A stretch of 64,000 bases of DNA from contig NC_134415.1 in the NCBI RefSeq assembly GCF_030867145.1, forward strand, positions 10,456,417 to 10,520,416, in the 5' to 3' direction. The position numbers and the translations under genes were made by a program. Below, piece by piece: positions 10,751-24,200 of the stretch. Positions within the stretch are counted from its first letter, which is position 1. Each line of letters starts with the position of its first letter. Below the pieces are notes generated by a model. It saw only the letters and a list, made by a program, of their open reading frames with translations. It was not told the DNA's origin and did not search any database. This DNA comes from Opisthocomus hoazin. Taxonomy: Eukaryota; Chordata; Aves; Opisthocomiformes; Opisthocomidae.

Positions 10751-13700
10751 CAGCCACCAAACATCTTATAAAAAGTGAGAAAATATATCAAGAGAGTCGA
10801 TCTCTCCATTTAAAAAGTAATTAGGTTGTTAAAAATGAATGAAGTATGTTCTGTTAAATTTAACTTGTGGTCTTTTACCTTTACAGCTACACGAGTGTCT
10901 GTGTCTATAGATCTATACATATCTGCATCATGCACACCATCCAAATACAATAAAAGTGTATAGGACATTAAACAGTATTTGTTCCTAAATTCTACTTTCT
11001 GGACAAGGGAAAAAGCCCAAGAAAATACCTCTTTGGTAAAACAGTTCTGGATCATGGTTCTTGACAGCTAACTGAATGTCACAAGGAAAAAGGAGACCTG
11101 CGACAGAAGTACTTCAGATTGTTCCTCCAGTCTTTGCTTGTGGCTGACCTAGGAGCTGACCAGGAGGGGGTCAGTCTTCTCTCAGGGTTTTTCACCCTGA
11201 GCAAGTATGTTCACCTTACTTCATCCTCCTGCACTATCTTGCCAACTCTCAGGGCTCGAGCGCGGGCAAAGGGTCGAGGCATGCACCTGAGGAGGGTGAA
11301 GTCCGCACTCCTGCTCCACAGAACCTCTCCCCTCCCGAAGACCGCGTCACCCAAGGCGCGTACGGACCCCTGGAAGCAAGGACTGGAAGGCGAGGGTCAC
11401 CTTCGCAGCGGTGCCAGCCAGCAAGTCGGAGTCCCCCGAGGCAGCTGCCCTTCCCACACCGGGCTCCTCGCAGTGCCGACGGGCCGTGCCCCAGGTTCGG
11501 CAGGCGGGAAGGGGCTGCCTCCCACCTCCCCCGGCCCCTGCCCCTCTCTAGCTGGGGGCCACACAGTTTCTCTGGGCCCAGTGACTGGGAGTTGGACCCT
11601 CACCAGGTTTCCTACCTCTCTAAGCAGTTCCAGCTCTGCCAAAGCCCTGTACCACGGCTAACTCTAGCGTTTACACCAGGGCATGCCCTCCTTGGTTAGG
11701 AAGCTGCCCTCCGGGCAGATGACATGGTACCGTGAACCCCAAGTTCGCGGATACACCTAGCTCAGAAACGGGAAACCGCTCAGATGTTACCTCAGGCTTT
11801 GGGTTTTCTGCTTGCTGGATGTAGGCAGGTTTCATTCAACGCTCAAGGACAACGGCTTACCCTCTGCAGCAGCCTTCACCTCGCCACAGGCTGTGTGTGA
11901 CTACAGTGAAATGCACTGCGGGGCTTGGGGCTGCTCAGGCTTTGCATCATTTACGTGGGCCATGGACATCAAGAGAGCTGATTTTTTTCCCCTAGGAAAA
12001 ATGCTGTAATTTCAAAAATATTTACCTTCATACAATGTAGTCTTTCAGGTTCCACTCATCCAAGAACTAACGGCCCCTATCCTATATAAGCTGTTTCCTT
12101 CTGCCCTGGCTGTAAAGGATCATCATTTCTGCACATTCTTTCCCCTGTTAAGCCCAAATGACACACGAAAACACTGCAACTTCTCAGCAGTCCCACCATC
12201 ATACCCTGTGGTTATTCACATTCGTTTCCAGGTATGAATTGTTTCATATCATTTTAACAGAAAATGACGACTCTTTTAAAGTAAGAGCAAGGGCCAAGAA
12301 GTGGAAGAACAAATAACTGGGGCCTGGGGAGAGAGACCAGTTTCAAGGTACAGAAAAAGAGACATCAGCAAAGGAGCCTAGGAAGAGAAAACTTGGGAAC
12401 AGGAAGAGAAATACAGCGATTTTTAAAAACTGCAGCGCTGGCAGCTTCGATGGGTTTGGTGTTATATTGTGGTGTTCTTAATGCTCCACTTCCTGGTGTT
12501 GGATGGTTACATGTAGTTTCATATTTGCATGGTTTAGGTGGAAAAACTTGATTCAAAATCTGTGAGGCATTTTTGAATAATAGTAACTATTCTAAAGAAA
12601 CTGCTAACTTAGCCATACATATTTATTAAGATGCAGAAGAAAAGAATATAACACTGAGTAACCCAGGCCCATACACCCATTTGTAAGCGCCGTCCTGCCG
12701 ACATCACTGGCAAAACCAACAGAGAGATTGATTCCCAATTTCAGCATTAGATTTTTAATTTGTTATCTAAGCCCGGCTCCACTTAATTAGTTTGCTCTGC
12801 CAATAAACGTGAACGAAAATCCATGCCCGGGGTGTGTTTATTTTCCCAAGATGCTATTTTGCCAATCAAACTACGCAGAAAAGCCTAACAAATAGATGTG
12901 AAAACGAAAGAAAACGGGTATGCGTTTTATGATCAAAAATGCACAAACCTTCACAAAGTTTTTCACAGCTGAACTCTAACTGCTTGCTTAAGAAAATGTA
13001 GCTCATTGATAGAGACATAACCACCGGTATCCAATCTACAGCTTTTTTGCTGCTCAATCCACCATCCACATACTCACCTTTACACAAATGCTTGAGCATT
13101 ATTTGATTACAAGATAAGTCTGGGAGTTAATACGTATTCCCACACTGGGCCAATAAAGCTTAAACTCTCATGGCTGAGTTAAACAGTTTGTAATGATTTC
13201 AGTTAACTGATACAGGAATGCAGTTTGTGCAGGTGGAAAAGCCTGCTCTGTGTGTGTTCATTTATATTGCAGTTTGGGACAAAAATCTGAAATTACTAGA
13301 TTCATGGCACAGAAGAATGTTCCCGAAAATAAATCCAGGAATAATTGAACATTTTGTGGCACTGCTTTTGATTGAAATGAAGTATTTGTCAGTGCCTAAA
13401 CAGAAAGATTTTCCCGTGGATTGATCTCAATTTAAGCTCTAATTACTGTGCTGTGCCACAGGTGCCTCCTGTCTCCATTACTCTGCCTGCATCCAGCTTT
13501 CTATCCAGGCAGCAGGTCCTCTGGCTCGTAGCTGTGAGCTTACCGAACCTCACGGAGCGCAGCAGAACATGCACCAGGTGTAACCATGTACGAGACAAAC
13601 TTTGATTAGCCCAGCGGAGCCAGAACAGCCCAAGGTAAATTCTGCAGTGATGATTGAAAAGACTTTGTATGTATGGGGAAAACTGGTGTTGCTTGTCGAT

Positions 13701-16086
13701 GTCAGTGCCGAAAGACTGGGGATCGTACAGCTACCATCCTCGTTGGCTTGCCAGCCTGCAGCGTACGGCTCCGGGCTGTGAAGCCGTGGTACATCTGCTC
13801 TGCCTAAAACAGATCCAGCAGAGTTCAGTGCCAGCCCTCGCAGTTCCGTGTGCTGCCGTGCAGGCAGAGCAGAGAGGATCTGCTTCCAGTGAGGAGGCAA
13901 GAAGCCCTTCTGCTCTGCCAGCCAGACTGCCAGTCTTATGGGAAGGCTTTCAGCATCTTGTTCCTGCCCGAAAGCAAGCGAGGTTGCTCGCTGCAGCTCC
14001 CCAGCAGCACGCTGAGGCATCCCTGGGCTGCAGAGCTCGGTCAGCCAGGCTGAGCCCTGGCCCACCAGCAGATGCGTGGCTGGTCCCCATCTGGGGAGAA
14101 GCCCCTGCTGCTGCTGCCTAAAGCAGCCTGCTGGGAGCCTCCCCTCAAGGGAGCCGGGCTGATGGCCGTGGTCTGAGCGAATGCCCACCGTTCCCGGCCT
14201 TTCCTGCCATCCCATGAGATGCAAGAAGTAAGGGGAGAAAAAAAAGAAAAGTTTGTGCCGTATTCTTTCTCCTTAATCTCATTTTGCCTTCTAGTCTAGC
14301 CTGCTTATCTTTAATCTTATTTCATTTCTGCTGTTTTTTCCTCTCTCCTGTTCTAGTCTCTGCCACAACATTAATCTGCCTTCATCCAAATGTAAGAAGT
14401 GTGTATGCTCAGTTTTGTCTGCTCGCTTAAGGGTATAAACAGCGATTACCCTCATGTGTGTGCAGCATGTAAATTGGTACAGCAATAGACATTAGCAGAA
14501 TACAGGCTTTCAACTTCTGCTCTTCAGGGAGGTTTTTCTTGTCCCCTTTTCCTGTATTTTTAAGCCTTCACTGTTTTCTGGTTCCTCCCTATGGAGCCTT
14601 AGCAGAGCCCACAGAGAAGGGTACCTGTACATCCCCAGCTGATAGCCCTAACGCAGCCCTGACGCAGCGGCACCTGTGCCAGAGCCGGGAGGGATGGCAA
14701 ACAGGCACAGGTGCCGCTGCACAGCCCCGCAGAAATGGTAATTTCTATTGATGATCTATAAAAAGAGGAAAAAGGAGGTCTGACTCTCAGTGTTCCAAGA
14801 TACCTAGGCAAAGCATCTTATAGCTGAAAGTTTGTTTATCTACTGGGTTCTTCATCCTGAAATCCGTGGGAAAAGGTAGTTGTCTCCCTCTACATTTGGA
14901 GTTGCATTTTCCAAAGGAAAAACTCATCAGTATAACTTTTTTTTTTCTCTGGTGTTCACCAGTCACTGCTTAATTGTTATCTGCTTGACAGCATTGTCTG
15001 GTACATGCAAAGCTCTGGAAAGAAAAAGAAAAAAAGATCTTCCTTTTTCCTCTTGTAAAGAAGTATTATCCAAATGCTTCTTGGCAGCTGATGATAACAG
15101 CACAGCCTATAATACATTTCTCCAATTAATTTCAGGCAAAAAGCCAGATGTTACTGCTCTTCAGTTTGCCAAACCTATAGGAGTGCTTAGATTTTGCTTT
15201 TTTTTTTTGACCACTACAGAGGTGGAGGGAGTCAGCATTAAGTCTTGCTATAAGCACTTGACCAGGTACGAGTTAAAACAGAAACAAGAGCTTCCCTGCT
15301 GATTCTTCTGAAGGTAAGTCTTCTGCCATTTTAGTGAATTCCTCGGACTTCTACTGGGGCTAAAATATAGCTTTAAGAAATGTGTCTTTATATATTCATT
15401 TAAATCAGAATTATGTAAGTGTTGTGGGATTTGGGGAGCTACTCTGATTTTTAGCCAATAATATCTCTGTTACAAGTTATAGTTATATTTACCCCATAAA
15501 TATGTCCTGTAAGAAGCCTTCTGCAGACAGAAGCAATTGGGGTTTTTTTAACCACATTGTTTATACAGCGAATGTTTTACATCTTAAGGGTAGGGACCTT
15601 TTAACTGGAAGCAAAATGTAACTTGCTTTATTTCAAACTAAAATACAAAGAGGTTGCCGAGTACAAGACTGGGAATACTTATGGAAACACTTCTTTCATG
15701 CATGTATCTTCAGATATCCATAGGCTGCTGAAGACGAAGGACAATGTTCATAAGAAACTTTGGGGTTTTTAATCAGAAACTGAGCACTGAATGAAGAAAA
15801 AGAACAGAATAGGCAGGGAGTGGCACGTAAACATACCGACTGTACAGCAAAACAGCGGGCTTTTATTAGTGGCAAACTTCCAGGCTGGTGAGTTGGTCTG
15901 GAAGGCAATGTCAGGAAACCTGTCGCAGCACTTGTAACTTCAGCTTTAGGCAGGGTATGTTTTTGTAACCAAATGTTAGAGAATATCTCTCTATGCGGCC
16001 ACATGTACACGGAGTTTTCTTTCCAGCTCTTAACTGAGCAGTGTTAAAAGGAGGTGGCTGTATTCACAGCCAGATATTCCTCTCCG
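10751..16086. other. Intergenic sequence, no gene recognised
   Basis: Long stretch of unique-looking non-coding DNA. GC-rich islands at about 11,240-11,650 and 13,740-14,200 carry long overlapping open frames on both strands (the longest 224 codons, minus strand, 13,550-14,224). Their translations have no recognisable domain and codon use appears driven by base composition. A 140-codon plus-strand frame at 14,880-15,302 is likewise unrecognised. Confidence 0.5.
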
Positions 16087-16420
16087 TACAAATATCTGAA
16101 GGGTGGGTGTCAGGAGGATGGGGCCAAGCTCTTTTCAGTGGTGCCCAGTGACAGGACAAGGGGCAATGGGCACAAACTGAGGCACAGGAAATTCCATCTG
16201 AACATGAGGAAGAATTTCTTCCCTCTGAGGGTGACGGAGCCCTGGAACAGGCTGCCCAGGGAGGTTGTGGAGTCTCCTTCTCTGGAGATATTCGAGACCC
16301 GCCTGGACAAGGTCCTGTGCAGCCTGCTGTAGGTGACCCTGCTTCAGCAGGAGGGTTGGACTAGATGACCCACAGAGGTCTCTTCCAACCCCGACCATTC
16401 TGTGATTCTGTGATTCTGTC
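16087..16420 (+). mobile_element. CR1 LINE 3' fragment
   Basis: 5'-truncated CR1 with the end of ORF2 (residues matching [22 protein letters not shown]) and the 3'UTR, ending in three copies of the ATTCTGT[GC] 8-mer at 16,397-16,420. Very similar to the 5.4 kb copy, so the two belong to the same or a closely related subfamily. The RT domain is missing. Confidence 0.93.
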
Positions 16421-18909
16421 CTTAAACAGCGTGTCTGTCTTACTCTGTGCAACGTGCGCTACTGAGCAGGTCCAGCGTTAGACCTTCCTGGGAAGTGGAG
16501 TCCGAGAACCAGCTGGGGACCCCAAAACAGGGACACAGCTTTAACTGAAGTGATAGCCTTCTTTTAAGGGCTGTGGTCTGCAGTGACTTGGGCACAGCCC
16601 TTGGGCTCGAGGCAGTTCTGTTGCCTAATTGCAGGACAGCTTTTGGCAAGGTTCATTGTCTGTCTGTGCTCCCACGCTTGTAGAAGGGACACAACAACAC
16701 TGAGATGTCTGCGAGCTTTTGCTGCTGTTGCTGGAGCCCTCCTGATTCATGTTTGCTGAGCATGCAAAGAGTTAGCTACAAGTTCAGCTGCACGAATTAC
16801 CCAGGATCTGCTGAGAAAATGATGACAGATGCTTGAATTAATTTTCAGTTTGAACTGTGAAACATTTTCCCAGTCCTTGTAATTATTAGAAAACAACTGC
16901 ATGGTTTTCTATAAACAAAGTCACCTTTATTTTCTTAATGATCAGTGTAGCTTTTATCTTCTCTCTATCTTCTTGCTGTCTTTCTCTCATCATGTAGATT
17001 CTTCTCTTCTAGAGGCTGTATGATAGACCCTACAGGCAGAGTGTCAAAACTGGGAGTATATTCACTGGTGTGCACCTAATTTCTGAAGTAATATAGCATA
17101 TCCTGCAAACTGGGATTATGATACTCCTCAGGCCCCCATACATGGAGAAGCCACAGGGAAATCCTGCCTGGTGCTTCTTCCTGTAGCCAACAGCAGCTGG
17201 AGGAGCAATGAAGTTGTTGTTTCAGGCCACTACTGAGAGCAAGAATTGCATGTTTTCCCAGTAGTATAGTTATGGTAGACATATTCTGTACTATTTCTGG
17301 CCATTTCTGCTGTCTGATGGGACTTTTTTTTTTTAAGGTAGTAATGTACCATTTCAGCAGTAGTCCAGTCTGTCCCAAAAAATTCAAACTTTTCTGGGAA
17401 TTCTGCCTCAGCCTTTAAAATGCAGAATATGACGTAAAGGCCAAGCTGATGATACTCTAATTGCTTTATGACTCTCTCTGTCTCCATAAAATGAGTGCTG
17501 TCTCCGTACAAGATACCATAAAATTTAATAACATCTATCCAGTGTTCTGATGATCCTTTCTATCATATGAAAAAACTGCTCATGCAAAATAGCTACCTGA
17601 ACTTACCCTACACAGCACTCTGCAGGTGCTCTGATGAAACAATGTATTCAGCAGTATTTCAGCAAGTGTGTGTAAAATAATGACCAGAAAGTAAAATAAA
17701 GGCTAAAAACTAAAGAAAAATTTATTGAGATTTATCACTTAATATCCTCTGGGGTTTTGGGCCAGTGAGATGATTCACCTGACAAAATGCCCATAAAAAA
17801 AGGCTATTAGGAGATTTTCTTTTTCTTCCCCTGTACGTATAAAGTAAGATTCACTTCTGAGCAGTAATATAGGAAGCAGAGCCCATCTTGTTGCTCCATA
17901 ATTTGGTTTTTCTCTGCATCCTTTTAGTGCCTCCGCTGATCTTCTACCTTGATCAGCAGCTCAGTTTAAAATGTTTAATTTTTCTGTGTGTAAGAATTTC
18001 TGTGCCAGAATCATCACAAATACTGGCATATCACACAACTAGCAGAACTGAGAAATCTGATCAAATATTGTATCACAGGATTTGAAAGCAGTGGAAGAGC
18101 TTGCTACATGCTGAACTTTCAAGCAAAGGAAAGTGTACTTACTGAACGCATTTCCTCATAGTAAAACTGTTCTGTTCGCTGCTTTGCGTTGCTGAAACAG
18201 GGATGTGCTCCAAGTTACAGTGCTTCAGTTTGCTGCTGTGTGGCTTTCGGTCTTAAAACCCTGTTTTGGTAATAGGAGTAGGATTAGAAATTGGTGGGCA
18301 GTTAATGGTTCCTTCAAAATCTAGTGTAGCTTTCCATTTCCAGGATACGGAGGGCCAATAGCAAGGCTATTATGGGATACTTAGTTGTAACAGTCACCTC
18401 CTCTGAATGTTACATAAAGAAAGGAGAGTTCTAACTTCTCAGCATCAGGAACCTCTGCAAGATTCTTCTTCACAAAAGCTTTTGCAATTTATGACTCAGT
18501 TTCCAAGAAAATACACTTCTAGCTTGCCTTCAACAACTTTTGGGGAAAAAACTCTCATGTCATATCGTTCCAGATACTACTTTGGACAGTGGAAAAAAAA
18601 TTCTTGTATTTCTACCCCAGGCAGGACTTCTGGCAGCGCAATGATTCGAATACATACTGTCTTCTCTTTCACAAAAGCACAATGGAATTGTATTTGTCCT
18701 GCACCAAAAAACCCAAACAAACCCCCTGTCCTCTGGCTCTTCCATCAATGCAGCTTCCTAGACTCTACTACTAAATATGGTGAATTCACTTTATTTTTTT
18801 TCCTGACAAGTAGAAACAACAAATTAAAATCCACTTTCCTCGACTTACTAGAATCTTGGGAGAAGTTTTTGTAGCAAAAAATTTTTCTGCTGCAATTGCC
18901 ATTGCGCAG
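16421..18909. other. Intergenic sequence, no gene recognised
   Basis: AT-rich sequence. Overlapping minus-strand frames at 17,076-17,511 and a 155-codon plus-strand frame at 18,407-18,874 were examined and look like chance or a heavily decayed unknown repeat; neither matches a family I recognise. Confidence 0.5.
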
Positions 18910-19108
18910 GTGTTGTTTTCTTCTTAACTATGTTATCCCAGGGGCTCTACCACCCACGGTGGTGGGCTCGGCCTTGGCCAGCAGCGAGTCCATCTTGGAG
19001 CCAGCTGGCACAGGCTCCATCGGACACAGGGGAAGCTTCTGGCAGCTTCTGACGGAAGCCACTTCTGTAGCCCCCATGCAACCAAAACTTGGCCATGCAA
19101 ACTGGATA
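18910..19108 (-). mobile_element. Partial second copy of the avian LTR-like repeat
   Basis: Clearly homologous to 6,690-6,887: shared blocks include CTTGGCCAGCAGCG, CATCTTGGAGC and GACACAGGGGAAGCTTCTGG in the same order, with scattered substitutions. The orientation is the same (minus). Only the portion nearest the minus-strand TG terminus is kept; the tandem-repeat block and the poly(A)-signal end are absent, so this is a truncated copy. Confidence 0.72.
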
Positions 19109-19986
19109 CGCTCTCCCTGGGGGACTGAAACCTGGATCATAAGTTCAGAGGAACCCAGGTACAGTCTGACAGCTGAAGTGAAGGGAGCTCTGTACACTGG
19201 TGAGCTGGAGCACATTCGGTCTCTGTTTAAGTCACTGCTGTTGACTATCATACAGCCAAAATTAATTCAAAAGGAAGATTTCACATTCAATTCTTTAAAG
19301 CAGTCCTACCAGTTTCATTGTGGTTTTTCTTGCTGGGTGTTTTATTTTTAAACAAAAAATATTTTCTGGCCCTCTTTTCTTATTTTGCTTGCACTATCCT
19401 CCTTCCTCCAAATATCTTCGCATCATTTGTTGCTTCACGAGCTGACTTCATAAAATAATCTCAAATGATGTCTTCATGATAATCTTGCTAACCCATGCAG
19501 GCAGGATAAATCGCTCTCTTTTGGATAGTGGAGTTTTCAGATGGTTATGATGTCTTTGTTCTGCATAATTCAGTGTCTTAATAATGACAATTCAGTTAAT
19601 GTGGAGGAGGAGAAAATAGTAAGCTACCTCATCTGCTTTTAAGTCTTGGACTGGGAAAGAAATCTTCTGAAGCAGGAATTCTGTGATGTTCCTATGGCTG
19701 CATTTGAAGGCTGCTGGAATTCTTGCTTCTGGAGTATCGAAATTTCACATCTGTTGGCTAAAACTACGTATTTTTTAAAAAGACAATTCTTTAACTGTAA
19801 TCTAGATTGAAAATACGACAAAGAAATACTAACGTCTTCTTATGCTTTCAAACTAAATGAAACAACTGTTCTACTCACTGCCTCATTACATCTAGTTTTT
19901 GGGATGCCTATACAGGATTAAGATGGATCTAGTTTTTCCCAAGCATTACGTATCCTTCAGGAGAAATTTCACAGGAAATTACAAGG
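19109..19986. other. Intergenic sequence, nothing recognised
   Basis: AT-rich sequence between the LTR fragment and a CR1 element; no supported feature. Confidence 0.55.
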
Positions 19987-21245
19987 TTCACAGAATCACA
20001 GAATAGTAGGGGTTGGAAGGGACCTCTGTGGGTCATCTAGTCCAACCCTCCCGCCGAAGCAGGGTCACCTACAGCAGGCTACACAGGACCACGTCCAGAT
20101 GGGTCTTGAATATCTCCAGAGAAGGAGACTCCACAACCTCCCTGGGCAGCCTGTTCCAGTGCTCCGTCACCCTCAGAAGGAAGAAGTTCTTCCTCATGTT
20201 CAGACGGAACTTCCTGTGCCTCAGTTTGTGCCTATTGCCCCTTGTCCTGTCACTGGGCACCACTGAAAAGAACTTGGCCCCATGCTCCTGACACCCACCC
20301 TTCAGATGTTTATAAGCATTTATTAGGTCCCCTCTCAGCCTTCTCTTCTTCAGGCTGAACAAGCCCAGCTCCCTCAACCTCTCCTCGTAGGGGAGATGTT
20401 CCAGTCCCCTCACCATCCTCATAGCCCTCCGCTGGACTCTCTCCAGTAGCTCTTCATATTTCTTGAAGTGGGGAGCCCAGAACTGGACACAGTACTCTAG
20501 ATGAGGCCTCACCAGGGCAGTGTAGAGGGGGAGGAGAACCTCCCTCGTCCTGCTGGCCACACTCTTCTTGATGCACCCCAGGATCCCATTGGCTTTCTTG
20601 GCAGCCAGGGCACACTGCTGGCTCATGGTCAACCTGTCGTCCACCAGGACACCCAGGTCCCTCTCCGCAGAGCTGCTCTCCAGCCGGTCCGTCCCAAGCC
20701 TGTACTGGTGCATGAGGTTGTTCCTCCCCAGGTGCAGGACCCTGCATTTGGCCTTGTTGAACCTCATCAGGTTCCTCTCTGCCCAGCTTTCCAGCCTATC
20801 CAGGTCACGCTGAATGGCAGCACAGCCTTCTGGTGTATCTACCACACCTCCCAGTTTGGTGTCATCAGCAAACTTGCTGAGGGTACATTCTAACTCTTCA
20901 TCCAGGTCGTTGATGAAGAAGTTAAACAAGACTGGGCCCAGTACTGACCCCTGGGGACACCACTTGTTACCAGCCTCCAACTAGACTCAGCGCCACTGAT
21001 GACAACCCTCTGAGCTCTGCCATTCAGCCAGTTCTCTATCCACTTCACCGACCACTCATCCAGCCCACACTTTCTCAGCTTCCCTAGGAGGATATCATGG
21101 GAGACTGTGTCAAAAGCCTTGCTGAAGTCCAGGTAGACAACATCCACGGCTCTCCCTTCATCTACCCAGCCAGTCATGTCATCGTAGAAAGCTATTAGAT
21201 TGGTCAGGCATGATTTCCTCTTGGTGAATCCATGCTGATTCATAG
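19987..21245 (-). mobile_element. CR1 LINE, partial ORF2 with reverse transcriptase remnant
   Basis: Largest CR1 copy in the window, minus strand, about 1.26 kb. The 3' tail (CAGAATCA-type 8-mer complement) lies at 19,987-20,003. The coding part is the C-terminal portion of the CR1 ORF2 protein: RT motifs read as DLDFSKAFDTVSHDIL-like and the FADDTKLGG catalytic block, followed by the RT thumb and C-terminal region ([13 protein letters not shown]). The upstream endonuclease and N-terminal RT motifs are missing (5' truncation). The frame is broken: one frame covers about 20,890-21,243 and another 20,069-20,980, with a frameshift just before the [12 protein letters not shown] block. It therefore cannot encode a working enzyme. 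It lies about 17.7 kb upstream of the FMN2 coding exon. Confidence 0.95.
20069..21243 (-). pseudogene. CR1 ORF2 reverse-transcriptase pseudogene (frameshifted, 5'-truncated)
   Basis: Remnant of the LINE reverse transcriptase that copies CR1 RNA into DNA at the target site. The two catalytic aspartates of the FADD block are still present on the minus strand. The protein is split by at least one frameshift near 20,960-20,990 and lacks the whole endonuclease and palm start. The longest intact piece is about 300 codons. It is one of many dead copies expected in a bird genome; the high readability suggests moderate age. Confidence 0.93.
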
Positions 21246-24200
21246 GTTACATCTATTCTCAATTATTTGCAGGCATCAGACAGATCTGCCAGTGTGGATG
21301 CTATACCACACAGATAGTAACTCTTACAGAAATGTTACTTACTACATTTCTGTGGAAGACAAGCATGGGCTGTGTAGCTCGTGCTCATTCACTGTAACAA
21401 GCTTATTGCATCTGAAATACATATGAACGGGGAGTTTCCTGACATTAATTCATCTTTGAGGGACATGATCACCACACTAGATAGACATTTGTTTCTGAAC
21501 AAAAAATCTAGCTAAGTATATCCCTTAGTAAATTGCTTTGCTTCTTTCCTTTGATTGCTCATACCAAACATACAAAATCAGCCCATCTGGCAATGTTGGA
21601 TCGCCTTAACATGCAAGTATGCCACAGGTGACCTGCACATAGGAAGTCTGACATCCAAAAAATGCGTATAAGCTTTTCCTGCAAAGCACGTATTAGACAG
21701 CAGATATTTACTAGCTGTGTTAGGAAAAACTGCTCTGCACTACTGCACATCTACCAATTTCTTTTCTCTCCTGCGCATAGCACAGAAACTTGGTTTGCTA
21801 GTTGTTTGGTCAGCTCTTTGGCTGAAGGTGCAAGAACTGTGGGAACCATGCTAATGGGGAAAGAGGAAACAACTGTACGACTTCCTATTTTTGCTGTTTT
21901 CCCTTAAAAATACCAATACTCTTCTCCCAGAACCATGCAAAGGTTGTAAAGCAATACATGCACATCGTCCCTTTAACCTGTCCACATTTAACTGGGTTTC
22001 AGTTATTTTTTTCTTCTCTGATCTCGAGAGGCAAAAGATTTTAACACTTCTGAGGGCTCCTTGTAAGCTTCATGAGGTCTTCAATTGTTTTGGTTCACAG
22101 AGTGCAGAAGGAAGCATCTCGGGTGGGAGGAAGGCTTAAAATAATCTGTAATTTCTGTTTACACAGACAGGAATGAGAGTCTGTCAGGTGCTTGGACCCA
22201 GCTACCTCTCATCCTGTAATAAAACGATTCAGCGACATAGCTATGCCCCTTGAGGGTCACCTTCCGAACATGAGACTTCCTCGAAGACTGAAATGAATTG
22301 GAACAAATGAGAGCTAAACTCTGAGCGTCTCCATTACTGTAGTCCTGTGAAATGCAAAACACAAATCTGCCTCCTTCTCTCTCCCTCCCTCCCACCCTGC
22401 CAGTGCTGCAAACCTGATGGAGAGCTCCTTCAAATCTAAGGCTGTAAAAACAACTCCCCTTACAAAACTGCAAAATGCATTTAAAATAAATGAAGAGAGG
22501 GAAGGGACTTTACTAGAAGCTTAGCTGCCAATCACAGGTTTATTCTAATGCTTCACTTTCGTCAGGCAGAAGTGGAATTCAACCTGCGTAATTTCTCAAA
22601 CTCTGACATCAGTTTAAAATCAAAAAGATTCTTCCCTGATTTACACGCAAGTCTTACTTCAGTGAACTTGTAAAGACAGGAAAGTCAGGACAGAACTTTA
22701 TTCAATATGGTTTGCTCCTTAACATACTATATACCTATGTGTCACGTTACCATGAAAACTTATATTATGCTACTGTTCCTCACAAATAACAGGCATACTG
22801 TATTTTCAATAACTTTTGTGATAAGCCTTTTAAGCAGTGAAATTTCTCAAGGCATTTATGACTTTTTCAGGAATGCTGTATAAAAAAAAAATAAAATGTC
22901 AGTGGCTGTTAACATCTGAATCAAGCTGTTCCCAGTACATGTGACTGGAAATGATGCCCAGAGCAAAAAAGCCAGACACTCTGACTCTCGTATAAGTATA
23001 GTCTGTGTGGAAATGTTACTACTGAAGACAAGTAGAAGTTGCTGAATCCACATCAGAGTACGTGTTGGCAGGAAATAAGGTAAGGTTTCTTTATGACCAT
23101 TTTATTATTACTTTTATATTAAAGGTATGTTTTAGAAATGGTCTAAGACCTGAGGAAAAAAACACAATGAGCTGCTAAATAAGGTTTCTGGCTGGACACA
23201 AGGCTAACTGGCTCACACATTGCTGGCAATATCTGGAACTCTCCTGGGATTATGTTGGAATTATCTCACAAGAAGGAAGGCTGAGTTTAGGGTTTTAGCT
23301 TATAGCCACACCAGGGAGCAGTTCTGAACGGCCTTATGTTTTCCACCCTTGAAGTAGAAGGAATGTCACGCAGTAACCAGCTGTGCATAAGGGAAAAAGG
23401 CATTTATAGCACCGAAGACCAAAAGAGATGAATTGAACTCTGGGCATGTGTGAATGAGACTTATTTGATGTGTCGCATGGGTGGCATCAAAGACAGAAAA
23501 GTGTGCCAGTCAGAGTTGGCTGGACTAGGAGCAGCTGCAGACATACGCTTGCATTTTACCTCTAAAGGTGTTGGTGCAGCTAAATATATTTCAGACATAA
23601 CACATTGACATATGCACATACTTTCAGAGAAATTTTAAGGTCTAAAAACATAGCAGAAAATGTGTAACTGAATCCTTAACTGCCTATGAAGCTCCCAGTC
23701 CAGAAGAGAAGAGCTTTCTTCTTGTTGTAGAAAAGTCAATCATACTCACAGGTTCAGAAGAGTACTCTAAACTTCACCTGTCGTTTAAGAATGTCTTTTC
23801 TCAGACCAAACACTGGACGGGAAGGTAGTTAGGGTGCATGTGTTGTTAAGAGTTTACTTGGCTGAAAGGAAAGAAAAGGGAACAGTAACTAGCTCCTCCC
23901 CAACCTCCAGTTACCTTCAGTCATTGTTGCCTGATGCTGTTTGCATGCTCCTGGCTATGTGGAAGAAAGATCTGTGGCTGCATAGCCCGCCTCCCTCTCC
24001 TCCGGGGTGGCTGTGAGTCCTAACACTATGGGAAGATCTCCCAAAGCAAGCAGCAGCTGTAGCATCTGACAGCTGTAGTCCTTTATACTTTATTTCCCTA
24101 CTCTCTCTTCCCTAGCCTGCTTATGGTGTGTGCTCATGCAGGGGAGAGGAACAGGACAGAGAAGCAGTTGTGCCATACCTCCACCACAGTCAGAGGGGCT

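Noticed and set aside
13550..14224. 224-codon minus-strand open frame with a 155-codon plus-strand frame opposite it
   Set aside because: GC-rich DNA with several frames open at once, no recognisable domain and no splice-site framing. Composition explains it.
17076..17511. Two overlapping minus-strand frames that looked like a decayed gene
   Set aside because: The frames overlap with different reading phase and I could not match either to a family; a homology search would be needed to revive it as a pseudogene.
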